21,715 nt of DNA from Flavobacteriaceae bacterium UBA7433 (GTDB lineage Bacteria; Bacteroidota; Bacteroidia; Flavobacteriales; Flavobacteriaceae): contig DLQL01000039.1 of assembly GCA_002477565.1 (NCBI GenBank), positions 17,106 to 38,820 of the forward strand. The letters are read 5' to 3'. Position numbers and translations under genes: made by a program. Below, one piece after another: positions 8,602-14,846 of the stretch. Under the pieces are notes generated by a model. It was not told where the DNA came from, made no database searches, and saw nothing but the letters and a program-made list of their open reading frames with translations. Every line of letters begins with the position of its first letter. Position 1 is the first letter of the stretch.

Positions 8602-8679
8602 TTAGAAACAGCAATGACAATCCCTCAAAGAAATTTGAGGCAACCAAGGAGCGGAGTGTGGTGAGCGAATGGTTTTCAT
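8602..8679 (-). CDS. candidate cysteine-sensing leader peptide upstream of cysE-cysM
   Basis: A 25-codon ORF lying 12-14 bases after the predicted transcription start and ending 49 bases before cysE. It begins MKTIRSPHSAPWLPQ and ends LRDCHCCF-stop, so three of its last five residues are Cys (TGT, TGC, TGT). The ORF contains a 7-bp hairpin (8623-8640) just before the Cys codons. Another, purely A/T, 8-bp hairpin (8586-8604) starts at its stop codon. By analogy with amino acid leader peptides, slow translation of the Cys codons under cysteine shortage could change expression of cysE-cysM. Position, promoter and codon content are seen; the regulatory role is inference. Confidence 0.6.
   Translation of the reverse strand: MKTIRSPHSAPWLPQISLRDCHCCF
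8623..8640 (-). promoter_or_regulatory. RNA hairpin in the cysE leader
   Basis: On the transcript CCTCAAA and TTTGAGG pair perfectly over seven bases around a TTTC loop. The second arm can instead pair over six bases with a downstream CTCAAA (8580-8585), so two mutually exclusive folds are possible around the Cys codons of the leader ORF. Confidence 0.55.
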
Positions 8680-8698
8680 AGAATTGAAATGTCTGTGA

Positions 8699-8729
8699 CA
8701 AAGATACAACTATTTGTTGGTTTCAAAAA
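8699..8729 (-). promoter_or_regulatory. Bacteroidota-type promoter of the cysE-cysM unit
   Basis: On the minus strand TTTTTG, then exactly 17 bases, then TATCTTTG. This matches the -33 (TTTG) and -7 (TAnnTTTG) boxes and is the best promoter match in the window. The start of transcription is expected near 8692, giving a leader of about 140 bases before cysE that contains the whole short ORF. Confidence 0.8.
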
Positions 8730-8764
8730 GGGGCGTTGTTTTGTCTCAGGTTTTTTTCAACAAA

Positions 8765-8793
8765 AAAAGGCCCTCAAATTTTGAGGACCTTTT
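8765..8793 (-). terminator. intrinsic terminator of leuA
   Basis: Read on the minus strand, AAAAGGTCCTCAAA pairs with TTTGAGGGCCTTTT with one G-U pair, leaving a three-base loop after realistic closing, followed by a run of seven T. It begins 19 bases after the leuA stop and separates leuA from the cysE promoter. Because both flanks are A/T rich it may also act on the opposite strand. Confidence 0.88.
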
Positions 8794-8811
8794 GTATTTG
8801 TAAAAATAAAA

Positions 8812-9972
8812 TCAGGCTTTGATCTTGCAGCGCTCCATAAGGATGTGCAATTCTTTGTCTCCAATTTCTTTTTGTGTGTCTGCAAATTTTAAAAACTCAG
8901 GATAGGTTTCATCCAATTGAAGTTTTGTCAATTCATACCCATTGTTTTTCAGTCGATAGGCCAAAGCAGCTCTTCCACTTCTTGCGGTCAATACGATTGA
9001 GGATTCGGTGACGCCCACATCAGCAGGATCCATGATTTCATAGGTTTCTCTATTTTTGATGACTCCGTCTTGGTGGATGCCAGAACTGTGCGCAAAGGCA
9101 TTGTCTCCGACAACTGCTTTGTTGGGTTGTACATACATTCCCATGTGTTCTTGTACCATTTGACTTGTGCTGTAGAGTAATTGGCTATTTACGTTTGTGT
9201 ATAAATCAAGGTTTGGATGTTGTTTGAAAATCATCACCACTTCTTCCAAGGCAGTATTTCCAGCACGTTCTCCTATGCCATTGATGGTACATTCGATTTG
9301 TCTGGCTCCGTTGATGGCTCCTGAGACTGCATTGGACGTTGCCAAGCCCAAATCGTTGTGACAGTGACAAGACAAGATCACATTTTCAATTCCTTTTACA
9401 TTTTCTTTGAGGTATTTGATCTTTGCACCGTATTCTTCTGGCAAGCAATAACCTGTCGTGTCGGGAATGTTCAAAACAGTAGCTCCCGATTTGATGACTG
9501 CTTCACAGACACGAGCCAAATATTCGTTGTCAGTTCTCCCTGCATCTTCTGCATAGAATTCCACATCTTCGACAAAACTCTTGGCGTATTTCACAGCTTC
9601 TTGTGCGCGTTCGATGATTTTCTCTTGTGTGGATTTGAATTTGAATTGTATGTGAGAATCTGAAGTTCCAATGCCGGTGTGAATTCTTGGTATTTTGGCA
9701 AATTTCAAAGCTTGCGCCGCTACTTCGATGTCGTTTTTATGTGCTCTTGTAAGACCGCAAACCGTTGCGTTTTTTACAATTTTAGAAATCGCTTCTACCG
9801 ATTTGAAATCTCCAGGACTTGAAACAGGAAAACCCGCTTCGATGATGTCTACACCTAATAAATCCAACCGTTCCGCGATGATGAGTTTTTGGTCTGTATT
9901 TAGCTTACAGCCAGGGACTTGCTCTCCATCTCTTAAGGTTGTGTCAAAAATCTGAACATGATTGTCGCTCAT
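8812..9972 (-). CDS. leuA: 2-isopropylmalate synthase, short form
   Basis: Condenses 2-oxoisovalerate with acetyl-CoA, the first committed step to leucine. The 386-residue enzyme has the DRE-TIM barrel motifs FDTTLRDGEQ (9-18; R14, D15), the metal histidines in HCHND (H203, H205) and GIGERAGNTALEEV (232-245). It ends about residue 386 and so lacks the C-terminal LeuA_dimer domain that binds leucine in enzymes of about 520 residues. A residual C-terminal helical subdomain (about 300-386, with GIHQDGVIKN) is present. Homocitrate or citramalate synthase are alternatives, but the nearby ilv genes favour LeuA. It is alone in its transcription unit, with a terminator after it and a candidate promoter 30 bases upstream. 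Confidence 0.88.
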   Translation of the reverse strand: MSDNHVQIFDTTLRDGEQVPGCKLNTDQKLIIAERLDLLGVDIIEAGFPVSSPGDFKSVEAISKIVKNATVCGLTRAHKNDIEVAAQALKFAKIPRIHTGIGTSDSHIQFKFKSTQEKIIERAQEAVKYAKSFVEDVEFYAEDAGRTDNEYLARVCEAVIKSGATVLNIPDTTGYCLPEEYGAKIKYLKENVKGIENVILSCHCHNDLGLATSNAVSGAINGARQIECTINGIGERAGNTALEEVVMIFKQHPNLDLYTNVNSQLLYSTSQMVQEHMGMYVQPNKAVVGDNAFAHSSGIHQDGVIKNRETYEIMDPADVGVTESSIVLTARSGRAALAYRLKNNGYELTKLQLDETYPEFLKFADTQKEIGDKELHILMERCKIKA

Positions 9973-10001
9973 AGTGGTGTATTTTGTCTGTTAACGTCAT
10001 T

Positions 10002-10009
10002 CAAAAATA
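10002..10009 (-). promoter_or_regulatory. candidate -7 promoter box (TATTTTTG) for leuA
   Basis: TATTTTTG on the minus strand fits TAnnTTTG and lies 29 bases before the leuA ATG. No convincing -33 box is seen. A near-palindrome GAAACGGCCGGTTC (10034-10047, one mismatched pair) lies just upstream in the divergent region and could be an operator. The 278-base space to the next gene otherwise shows only A/T-rich sequence. Confidence 0.45.
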
Positions 10010-10201
10010 CGGTTCTGATTCATGCTTTTTGTCGAAACGGCCGGTTCTTTACTGTATTCAATATTTCAATTAAACGACTCAAATAACTGTAAATCAATGT
10101 ATTATTTCCTTTCTTTTTACGATGGCTACACGGCAAAACAACTTATTTTTTTGGGACTCTTATCGGGTCGTTTCCTTGTAGGCGAATCGTAAAAAATGTA
10201 G

Positions 10202-10209
10202 TAAATTTG
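10202..10209 (+). promoter_or_regulatory. candidate -7 promoter box (TAAATTTG) for the 10251 gene
   Basis: TAAATTTG matches TAnnTTTG and lies 41 bases before the ATG at 10251. A TTG is present upstream, but at 23 rather than 17-19 bases, so the -33 part is weak. Confidence 0.45.
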
Positions 10210-10250
10210 TTTTCCTGTGAACCGTTTCAAAAACCAAAGCAGTTGGACCC

Positions 10251-11795
10251 ATGGCTTTAGATCAAAAAGACCCTCTTTTTTTATTGATAAAATCCTTGTC
10301 AAAGTCTGAAAAACGACAATTCAAGTTGTACGCAGGACGTTTGGGTGGGAATGCGGAAGCGAATTTTATGGCGCTCTTTGCCATCATGGACAAGATGGAT
10401 TCCTATGACGAGCAGTTGATTTTGAAGAAAACCAACATCAAGAAACAGCAAATTTCCAATTCCAAAGCACATCTGTACAAACAAATTTTGATCAGTTTGC
10501 GTTTGAGTCCCATCCATCAAAACACACGAACACAGATTCGTGAACAATTTGATTTTGCGACCATTTTGTACAACAAAGGGCTCTACAAACAGAGTTTGAA
10601 AATTTTAGACAAAGCCAAAAATTTGGCCATAGAAAAAGAAGAAAACACCTTGGCTTACGAATTGGTAGAACTCGAAAAAGTCATTGAATCCCAGTACATT
10701 ACTCGAAGCATGACCGATCGAGCAGATCTTTTGGCTGTGGAGGCCAAAAACATCAGTTTGAAAAATGTGGTGGTCTCCAAGCTCTCGAATTTGTCTTTGC
10801 AGTTGTACAGTTGGTTTTTGAAATACGGCTATGTTCGTGACAACCATGATTTCAAAGTTGTCAATAATTATTACGAAGCACAACTTCCAGCGTACGCGTT
10901 TTCTGACTTGGGATTTACGGGAAAAATGTTTTTGTATCAAGCAAAACTTTGGTACGGTTTTATCACACAGGATTTTTTAGCCTGCTACCGCTATTCTCAA
11001 AAATTAGTCGCTTTGTTTGACGAGTACGCAGATATGAAACAATTGCATCCTGTATTTTACCTCAAAGCCGTCAATTATTCTTTGGAGTCTTTGTTTTATT
11101 TGCAACAAACATACAAGTTCAACGAGACTTTGATCGCGTTGGAAGATTCCATCGAGTACCAGCGTTTTTTCGTCAATGAAAACACACAAGTCCTCTCCAA
11201 TTTGTACCTGTACCAACACAAAATAAATCTTTATTATTTGGAAGGAGAGTTTCTAAAAGGAACGCAGTTTGTCCCGGAGGTACTCGACCAAATCAAGGCT
11301 TTTGGAAAAAAAATAGACGCCCACCATGTGATGCTTTTTTATTACAAAATAGGCTGCATGTATTTTGGTGCCGGAGATTATAAGAACTGTATTTTCTATT
11401 TGAAAAAGATCATCGACAACAAAGAATTGAAAATGCGTGAAGACCTCTTGTGTTACACCCGGGTTTTGAATTTGGTAGCCCATTATGAATCTGGAGAAGA
11501 CCAACACATCGATGAGCTAATCAAATCTACCTATAAGTTCTTGTTGAAAATGGACAATTTGTACGAAGTTCAACGTAAAATGATCAAGTTTTTGAGAAAC
11601 CTCTCGGTGCTTTATCCCAACGAGTTGAAAAGTGCCTTTAAGAAATTGCATTCCGAGTTAAAACCCTTTGAAGAACATCCCTATGAGAAAAGAGCTTTTT
11701 TGTATCTGGACATTATTTCGTGGTTGGAATCCAATATTGAAGGCGTTCCTGTGGAAGTTGTGGTCAAGCGAAAAAGACGCTCGAGTCTTTCGTAA
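10251..11795 (+). CDS. conserved-type hypothetical protein, all-helical, TPR-like
   Basis: A 514-residue protein that I do not recognise by function. It has no signal peptide and no membrane segment and should be cytosolic. The N-terminus (about 1-80) begins MALDQKDPLFLLIKSLSKSEKRQFKLYA and looks like a helical domain of its own. Residues about 105-440 contain repeated helix pairs with alternating aromatic and small residues (for example YNKGLYKQSLKILDKAKNLA, and MYFGAGDYKNCIFYLKKII), as in TPR arrays. The C-terminus is basic, ending in KRKRRSSLS. Such a scaffold suggests protein binding. A promoter-like box precedes it, and a truA-like gene follows within 20-50 bases, so the two are probably co-transcribed. 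I think similar proteins occur across Flavobacteriia, but cannot verify this here. Confidence 0.85.
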   Translation: MALDQKDPLFLLIKSLSKSEKRQFKLYAGRLGGNAEANFMALFAIMDKMDSYDEQLILKKTNIKKQQISNSKAHLYKQILISLRLSPIHQNTRTQIREQFDFATILYNKGLYKQSLKILDKAKNLAIEKEENTLAYELVELEKVIESQYITRSMTDRADLLAVEAKNISLKNVVVSKLSNLSLQLYSWFLKYGYVRDNHDFKVVNNYYEAQLPAYAFSDLGFTGKMFLYQAKLWYGFITQDFLACYRYSQKLVALFDEYADMKQLHPVFYLKAVNYSLESLFYLQQTYKFNETLIALEDSIEYQRFFVNENTQVLSNLYLYQHKINLYYLEGEFLKGTQFVPEVLDQIKAFGKKIDAHHVMLFYYKIGCMYFGAGDYKNCIFYLKKIIDNKELKMREDLLCYTRVLNLVAHYESGEDQHIDELIKSTYKFLLKMDNLYEVQRKMIKFLRNLSVLYPNELKSAFKKLHSELKPFEEHPYEKRAFLYLDIISWLESNIEGVPVEVVVKRKRRSSLS

Positions 11796-11846
11796 AAAAC
11801 AACAAGAATTTAAGTGACAGCATCTGATCAATTTAAAAGGGACACA

Positions 11847-12626
11847 GTGAACAAACAAACTACTTTTTATTACATGCTCAAGTTCCAGTATTTGGGCTTT
11901 CGCTACCATGGCTGGCAGGTCCAGCCAGCTGTTAAAACGGTTCAAAAAATGGTGGAGAAAACACTGTCCTTTGTCTTTGAACATTCCGATTTTAAAATTT
12001 TGGGAGCCAGCAGAACAGATGCCATGGTTTCAGCAGAGGAATCGGCCTTTGAATTGTTTGTCAAAAAACCACTTGATACAGTCGATTTGATGGCGCGTTT
12101 GAACAAGAGTTTGCCCAATGACATTCGGATTTCATCGGTTTCAGCAGTTGATGCAGCTTTTAACATTCTCCAAGATTCCAAAGGCAAAGAATACCTCTAT
12201 TTGTTTTCGGAAGGGCAGAAGAACCATCCCTTTTGTGCTCCTTTTTTGGTGGGTTTTCCGTGTGCATTGAACATTCCCTTGATGCAACAAGGCGCAAAGT
12301 TGTTTGAGGGAACCCATCACTTTCAGCGCTATGCGTACAAGCCTTCAGAACACACGAATTTTGAACGTGAAATTCTCCTCAGTGAGATTGTGAGCAACGA
12401 CCTTTACACAGCCAATTTTTTTCCTGAAAAGAGCTACTTGTTCCGTGTGGTCGGAAAAGGATTTCTGCGTTACCAAATCCGATTGATGATGGGCGTTTTG
12501 TTTCAAGTGGGAAAAGGAGAAGTCGATTTGCACTTTGTAAAAGACAGCTTGGAAAATCCGAACAAAGACACTTTGAAGGAATTGGCTCCTGCTTCTGGTT
12601 TGCAATTGCACAAATTGCATTTTTGA
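11847..12626 (+). CDS. TruA-like tRNA pseudouridine synthase
   Basis: Pseudouridine synthase of the TruA family (259 residues from this start). It shows the family N-terminus LKFQYLGFRYHGWQVQP (11-27) and the catalytic aspartate D58 in SRTDAMVSA. Canonical TruA has GRTDAGVHA, so the residues after the Asp deviate (Met-Val-Ser for Gly-Val-His), pointing to a paralog rather than the standard enzyme for positions 38-40. The C-terminal GKGFLRYQIRLMMGVLFQVGKGE is also typical of the family. There is no upstream ATG before the core; GTG at 11847 (giving MNKQTTFYYM) is preferred, with GTG 11814 or ATG 11874 as alternatives. The stop of the upstream gene is at 11795, so they share an operon. Confidence 0.85.
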   Translation: MNKQTTFYYMLKFQYLGFRYHGWQVQPAVKTVQKMVEKTLSFVFEHSDFKILGASRTDAMVSAEESAFELFVKKPLDTVDLMARLNKSLPNDIRISSVSAVDAAFNILQDSKGKEYLYLFSEGQKNHPFCAPFLVGFPCALNIPLMQQGAKLFEGTHHFQRYAYKPSEHTNFEREILLSEIVSNDLYTANFFPEKSYLFRVVGKGFLRYQIRLMMGVLFQVGKGEVDLHFVKDSLENPNKDTLKELAPASGLQLHKLHF

Positions 12627-12669
12627 CAAAGCAGCTGACTCGAGTACTTTTTGCAAATGGGTTGTCCGA

Positions 12670-12700
12670 GCGGAAAAAAATCCGCAAAGAATTTTTTTCC
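12670..12700 (+). terminator. inverted repeats after the truA-like gene; probable terminator
   Basis: GGAAAAAAAT (12672-12681) and ATTTTTTTCC (12691-12700) are perfectly complementary over ten bases. A competing small hairpin, GCGGA/TCCGC (12670-12674 with 12681-12685), is followed after six bases by seven T. Either could end transcription of the truA-like gene 45-75 bases after its stop. The element also lies 37 bases upstream of the ilv -7 box, so an operator role is possible. Confidence 0.5.
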
Positions 12701-12736
12701 CAAAAGACAGGGGGAATGAACTAAAATAAAATTAAT

Positions 12737-12744
12737 TATATTTG
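12737..12744 (+). promoter_or_regulatory. candidate -7 promoter box (TATATTTG) of the ilv cluster
   Basis: TATATTTG fits TAnnTTTG. The leader ORF begins only seven bases after it, so the transcript would start at or within a few bases of that ATG. No TTG is found at the -33 position. The surroundings are strongly A/T rich. Confidence 0.6.
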
Positions 12745-12751
12745 TCATCAG

Positions 12752-12817
12752 ATGAAGAATAAAAATCTTTTTTACAAGTCAGTTCTTTTTGTCGTCTTTG
12801 TGGTGGTCGTTCCATAA
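12752..12817 (+). CDS. valine-rich leader peptide of the ilv attenuator
   Basis: A 21-codon ORF starting MKNKNLFYKS and ending VLFVVFVVVVP before TAA. Seven of the 21 residues are Val, six of them within the last eight codons, and two are Leu; no Ile is present. It precedes, by 38 bases, a hairpin with an 8-T run, and lies directly behind a TAnnTTTG box, in front of ilvD-ilvB-ilvN. This is the classical arrangement for ribosome-mediated attenuation of branched-chain synthesis: stalling at Val codons when Val-tRNA is low should favour read-through. The ATG is so near the expected transcription start that the message may be leaderless. Confidence 0.85.
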   Translation: MKNKNLFYKSVLFVVFVVVVP

Positions 12818-12855
12818 AGAAGCAGAGGAGGGTGTGTAAATTTTAAATATTTGAG

Positions 12856-12885
12856 AACTTTCCTAAAAACAGGGAGGTTTTTTTT
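12856..12885 (+). terminator. attenuator terminator in the ilv leader
   Basis: AACTTTCCT (12856-12864) pairs with AGGGAGGTT (12871-12879) over nine bases, two of them G-U, around the loop AAAAAC. A run of eight T (12878-12885) follows. The left arm can instead pair with AGGAGG at 12826-12831, between the leader ORF stop and the hairpin, over six bases with two G-U pairs, giving a possible antiterminator. The terminator shape is seen; the switching is inference. Confidence 0.8.
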
Positions 12886-12930
12886 ATGAATCATTTTCAA
12901 GGCTTTATCATTGTAGAAATAGGTCTGTAA
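12886..12930 (+). other. second mini-ORF rich in Ile/Val/Leu behind the attenuator
   Basis: A 14-codon ORF, MNHFQGFIIVEIGL, starts on the base after the terminator T-run. Five of its last eight residues are Ile, Val or Leu. It would be made only from read-through transcripts. No second terminator follows it before ilvD, so any regulatory role would have to be of another kind. It may be chance in A/T-rich sequence. Confidence 0.3.
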
Positions 12931-13022
12931 AAAATTGTAGTTCAATGTTTTAGGTTGTAATTTCAGCAATTGAATAACGTAGAAAGAATTCAAAGAAAAG
13001 GAAGAATAAGAATTTAGCCGCT

Positions 13023-13071
13023 TACATTTGTTACACATGATGTGTAAGCACTAACAAGAGGAGGTGTACAC
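13023..13071 (+). promoter_or_regulatory. possible second ilvD promoter with dyad and strong Shine-Dalgarno
   Basis: TACATTTG (13023-13030) fits the -7 box. It is followed at once by the dyad TTACACA-TGA-TGTGTAA (13031-13047), perfect over 7-bp arms, then AGGAGGTG (13059-13066) and the palindrome GTGTACAC (13064-13071). The dyad sits where transcription would start, as an operator would. The TGTGTA arm can also pair with TACACA in the palindrome, which could mask the AGGAGGTG. No -33 box is evident. Confidence 0.4.
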
Positions 13072-13101
13072 AAATTGAAAAAATATAAAAACACAGAAGA
13101 A

Positions 13102-14784
13102 ATGTCCCTAAACAAACACAGTAGAAGATTGACACAAGACGAATCCCAGCCCGCTTCTCAAGCGATGCTTTACGCTGTTGGCTTGTCGGATGCAGATATG
13201 AACAAACCACAAGTGGGAATTGCAAGCACGGGATACGATGGAAATCCTTGCAACATGCATTTGAACAATTTGGCTGCGGAAATTAAAAAAGAAGCTAACA
13301 AATCGGGGTCTGTAGGTTTGATTTTCAATACCATTGGTGTGAGTGATGGAATTTCTATGGGGACTTCGGGGATGAATTATTCCCTCGCTTCTAGAGACAT
13401 CATTGCAGATTCTATGGAAACCGTTATGAATGCTCAGAGTTACGATGCATTGGTGCCTGTGGTTGGTTGTGATAAGAACATGCCTGGAGCCATTATCGCC
13501 ATGCTGCGTATCAACAGACCATCCATTATGGTTTATGGAGGAACCATTGCTTCTGGAAAATACAAAGGAAGGAAATTAAACATCGTTTCTGCTTTTGAGG
13601 CCTTGGGTCAAAAAGTAGCCGGTGAAATAGACGAAACAGAATACAGAGAAATCATCAAAAGTGCCATTCCGGGAGCAGGAGCTTGTGGTGGAATGTATAC
13701 GGCCAACACCATGGCTTCAGCCATTGAAGCCATGGGCTTCTCTTTGCCTTACAACTCCTCCATTCCTGCAGAAAATCCAAACAAACTTTCAGAAAGCGAA
13801 AGAACCGCACTGGCAGTTCAAAACTTGTTGGAATTGGATTTGAAACCTTTGGACATCATTACCAAGAAATCCATTGAAAATGCAGTCGCCATTGTCAATG
13901 CTTTGGGAGGATCTACCAATGCAGTCTTGCATTTTTTAGCCATTGCTCACGCTGCAGACATCGAATTTACCTTGGAAGATTTTCAAAGGGTCAGTGACCG
14001 AACGCCTTTGATTGCAGACTTAAAGCCTTCTGGAAAATATTTGATGGAAGATGTACACGGTGTAGGAGGAACTCCTGCCGTGATGAAATACTTGTTGAAC
14101 AATGATTTTTTACACGGTGATTGTATGACTGTCACCGGAAAAACTTTGGCCGAAAACTTGGCCCATGTCGAAGCCCTCTCTTTTGAAGGTGACCAAGACG
14201 TTATTTTCCCAAAAGACAAAGCCTTGAAATCTTCCGGGAACTTACAGATTTTGTACGGAAACCTCGCAGAAGAAGGTGCGGTTGCAAAGATCAGTGGGAA
14301 TGAAGGCTCGTTTTTCGAAGGAAAAGCAGTCGTCTATGACGGAGAGCAAGCTGCCAATACAGGAATTGGCAACGGAGAAGTCGAACGAGGAGATGTCGTT
14401 GTGATTCGTTATGTAGGACCCAAAGGAGGCCCTGGAATGCCAGAAATGCTCAAGCCAACCTCGATGATCATGGGAGCAGGTCTTGGGAAATCAGTTGCTT
14501 TGATCACTGACGGACGTTTTTCTGGAGGGACACACGGATTTGTGGTGGGACACATCACGCCCGAAGCACAATCAGGAGGAACGATAGGATTGTTAAAAAC
14601 GGGTGATCAAATTCGCATCAGTGCGGATGATAACAGCATCAATGTGTTGTTGCCCGAGGAAGAGATTGCGGCAAGGAGAGCCCAATGGGTCGCTCCGGCA
14701 CCCAAACACACCAAAGGAATTTTATACAAATATGCCAATACCGTCGCTTCAGCCTCTGAAGGTTGTGTGACAGATAAATTTTAA
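13102..14784 (+). CDS. ilvD: dihydroxy-acid dehydratase
   Basis: Dehydrates the 2,3-dihydroxy acids to 2-oxoisovalerate and 2-oxo-3-methylvalerate, the third common step of Val/Ile synthesis. From ATG 13102 the protein is 560 residues, the usual length, and begins MSLNKHSRRLTQDESQPASQ, matching the family N-terminus. The iron-sulfur cysteines are C50 (in GNPCNMH), C123 (in VGCDKNMPGA) and C195 (in GACGGMYT). A TTG at 13075 would add nine residues (MKKYKNTEE); it has an AGGAGGTG eight bases upstream, which is unusual for this phylum, so the start is not settled. First gene of the ilv cluster, behind the attenuator leader. Confidence 0.96.
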   Translation: MSLNKHSRRLTQDESQPASQAMLYAVGLSDADMNKPQVGIASTGYDGNPCNMHLNNLAAEIKKEANKSGSVGLIFNTIGVSDGISMGTSGMNYSLASRDIIADSMETVMNAQSYDALVPVVGCDKNMPGAIIAMLRINRPSIMVYGGTIASGKYKGRKLNIVSAFEALGQKVAGEIDETEYREIIKSAIPGAGACGGMYTANTMASAIEAMGFSLPYNSSIPAENPNKLSESERTALAVQNLLELDLKPLDIITKKSIENAVAIVNALGGSTNAVLHFLAIAHAADIEFTLEDFQRVSDRTPLIADLKPSGKYLMEDVHGVGGTPAVMKYLLNNDFLHGDCMTVTGKTLAENLAHVEALSFEGDQDVIFPKDKALKSSGNLQILYGNLAEEGAVAKISGNEGSFFEGKAVVYDGEQAANTGIGNGEVERGDVVVIRYVGPKGGPGMPEMLKPTSMIMGAGLGKSVALITDGRFSGGTHGFVVGHITPEAQSGGTIGLLKTGDQIRISADDNSINVLLPEEEIAARRAQWVAPAPKHTKGILYKYANTVASASEGCVTDKF

Positions 14785-14846
14785 GTTCGTCCAAAGACAT
14801 ACGCTAGACCCCCCTTAAAAAGGAGGCGCACAAAACACATTTGAAC

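Noticed and set aside
8586..8604. A/T-only hairpin TAAAAATA/TATTTTTA as an intrinsic terminator in the cys leader
   Set aside because: The stem has no G-C pair and its T-run is part of the stem; too weak to call a terminator, though noted as part of the leader.
8553..8700. SAM riboswitch or other known sulfur riboswitch before cysE
   Set aside because: Looked for a SAM-type multi-helix core; only simple short hairpins and the leader ORF are visible.
9973..10001. Leucine leader peptide before leuA
   Set aside because: Short ORFs between the promoter box and leuA (for example MTLTDKIHHYERQ, overlapping leuA) are not Leu-rich and no terminator hairpin is present.
12772..13038. 88-residue minus-strand open frame in the ilv leader
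   Set aside because: Low-complexity Lys/Leu/Tyr-rich translation in A/T-rich DNA, antisense to the Val leader peptide and attenuator; no promoter box or motif supports it.
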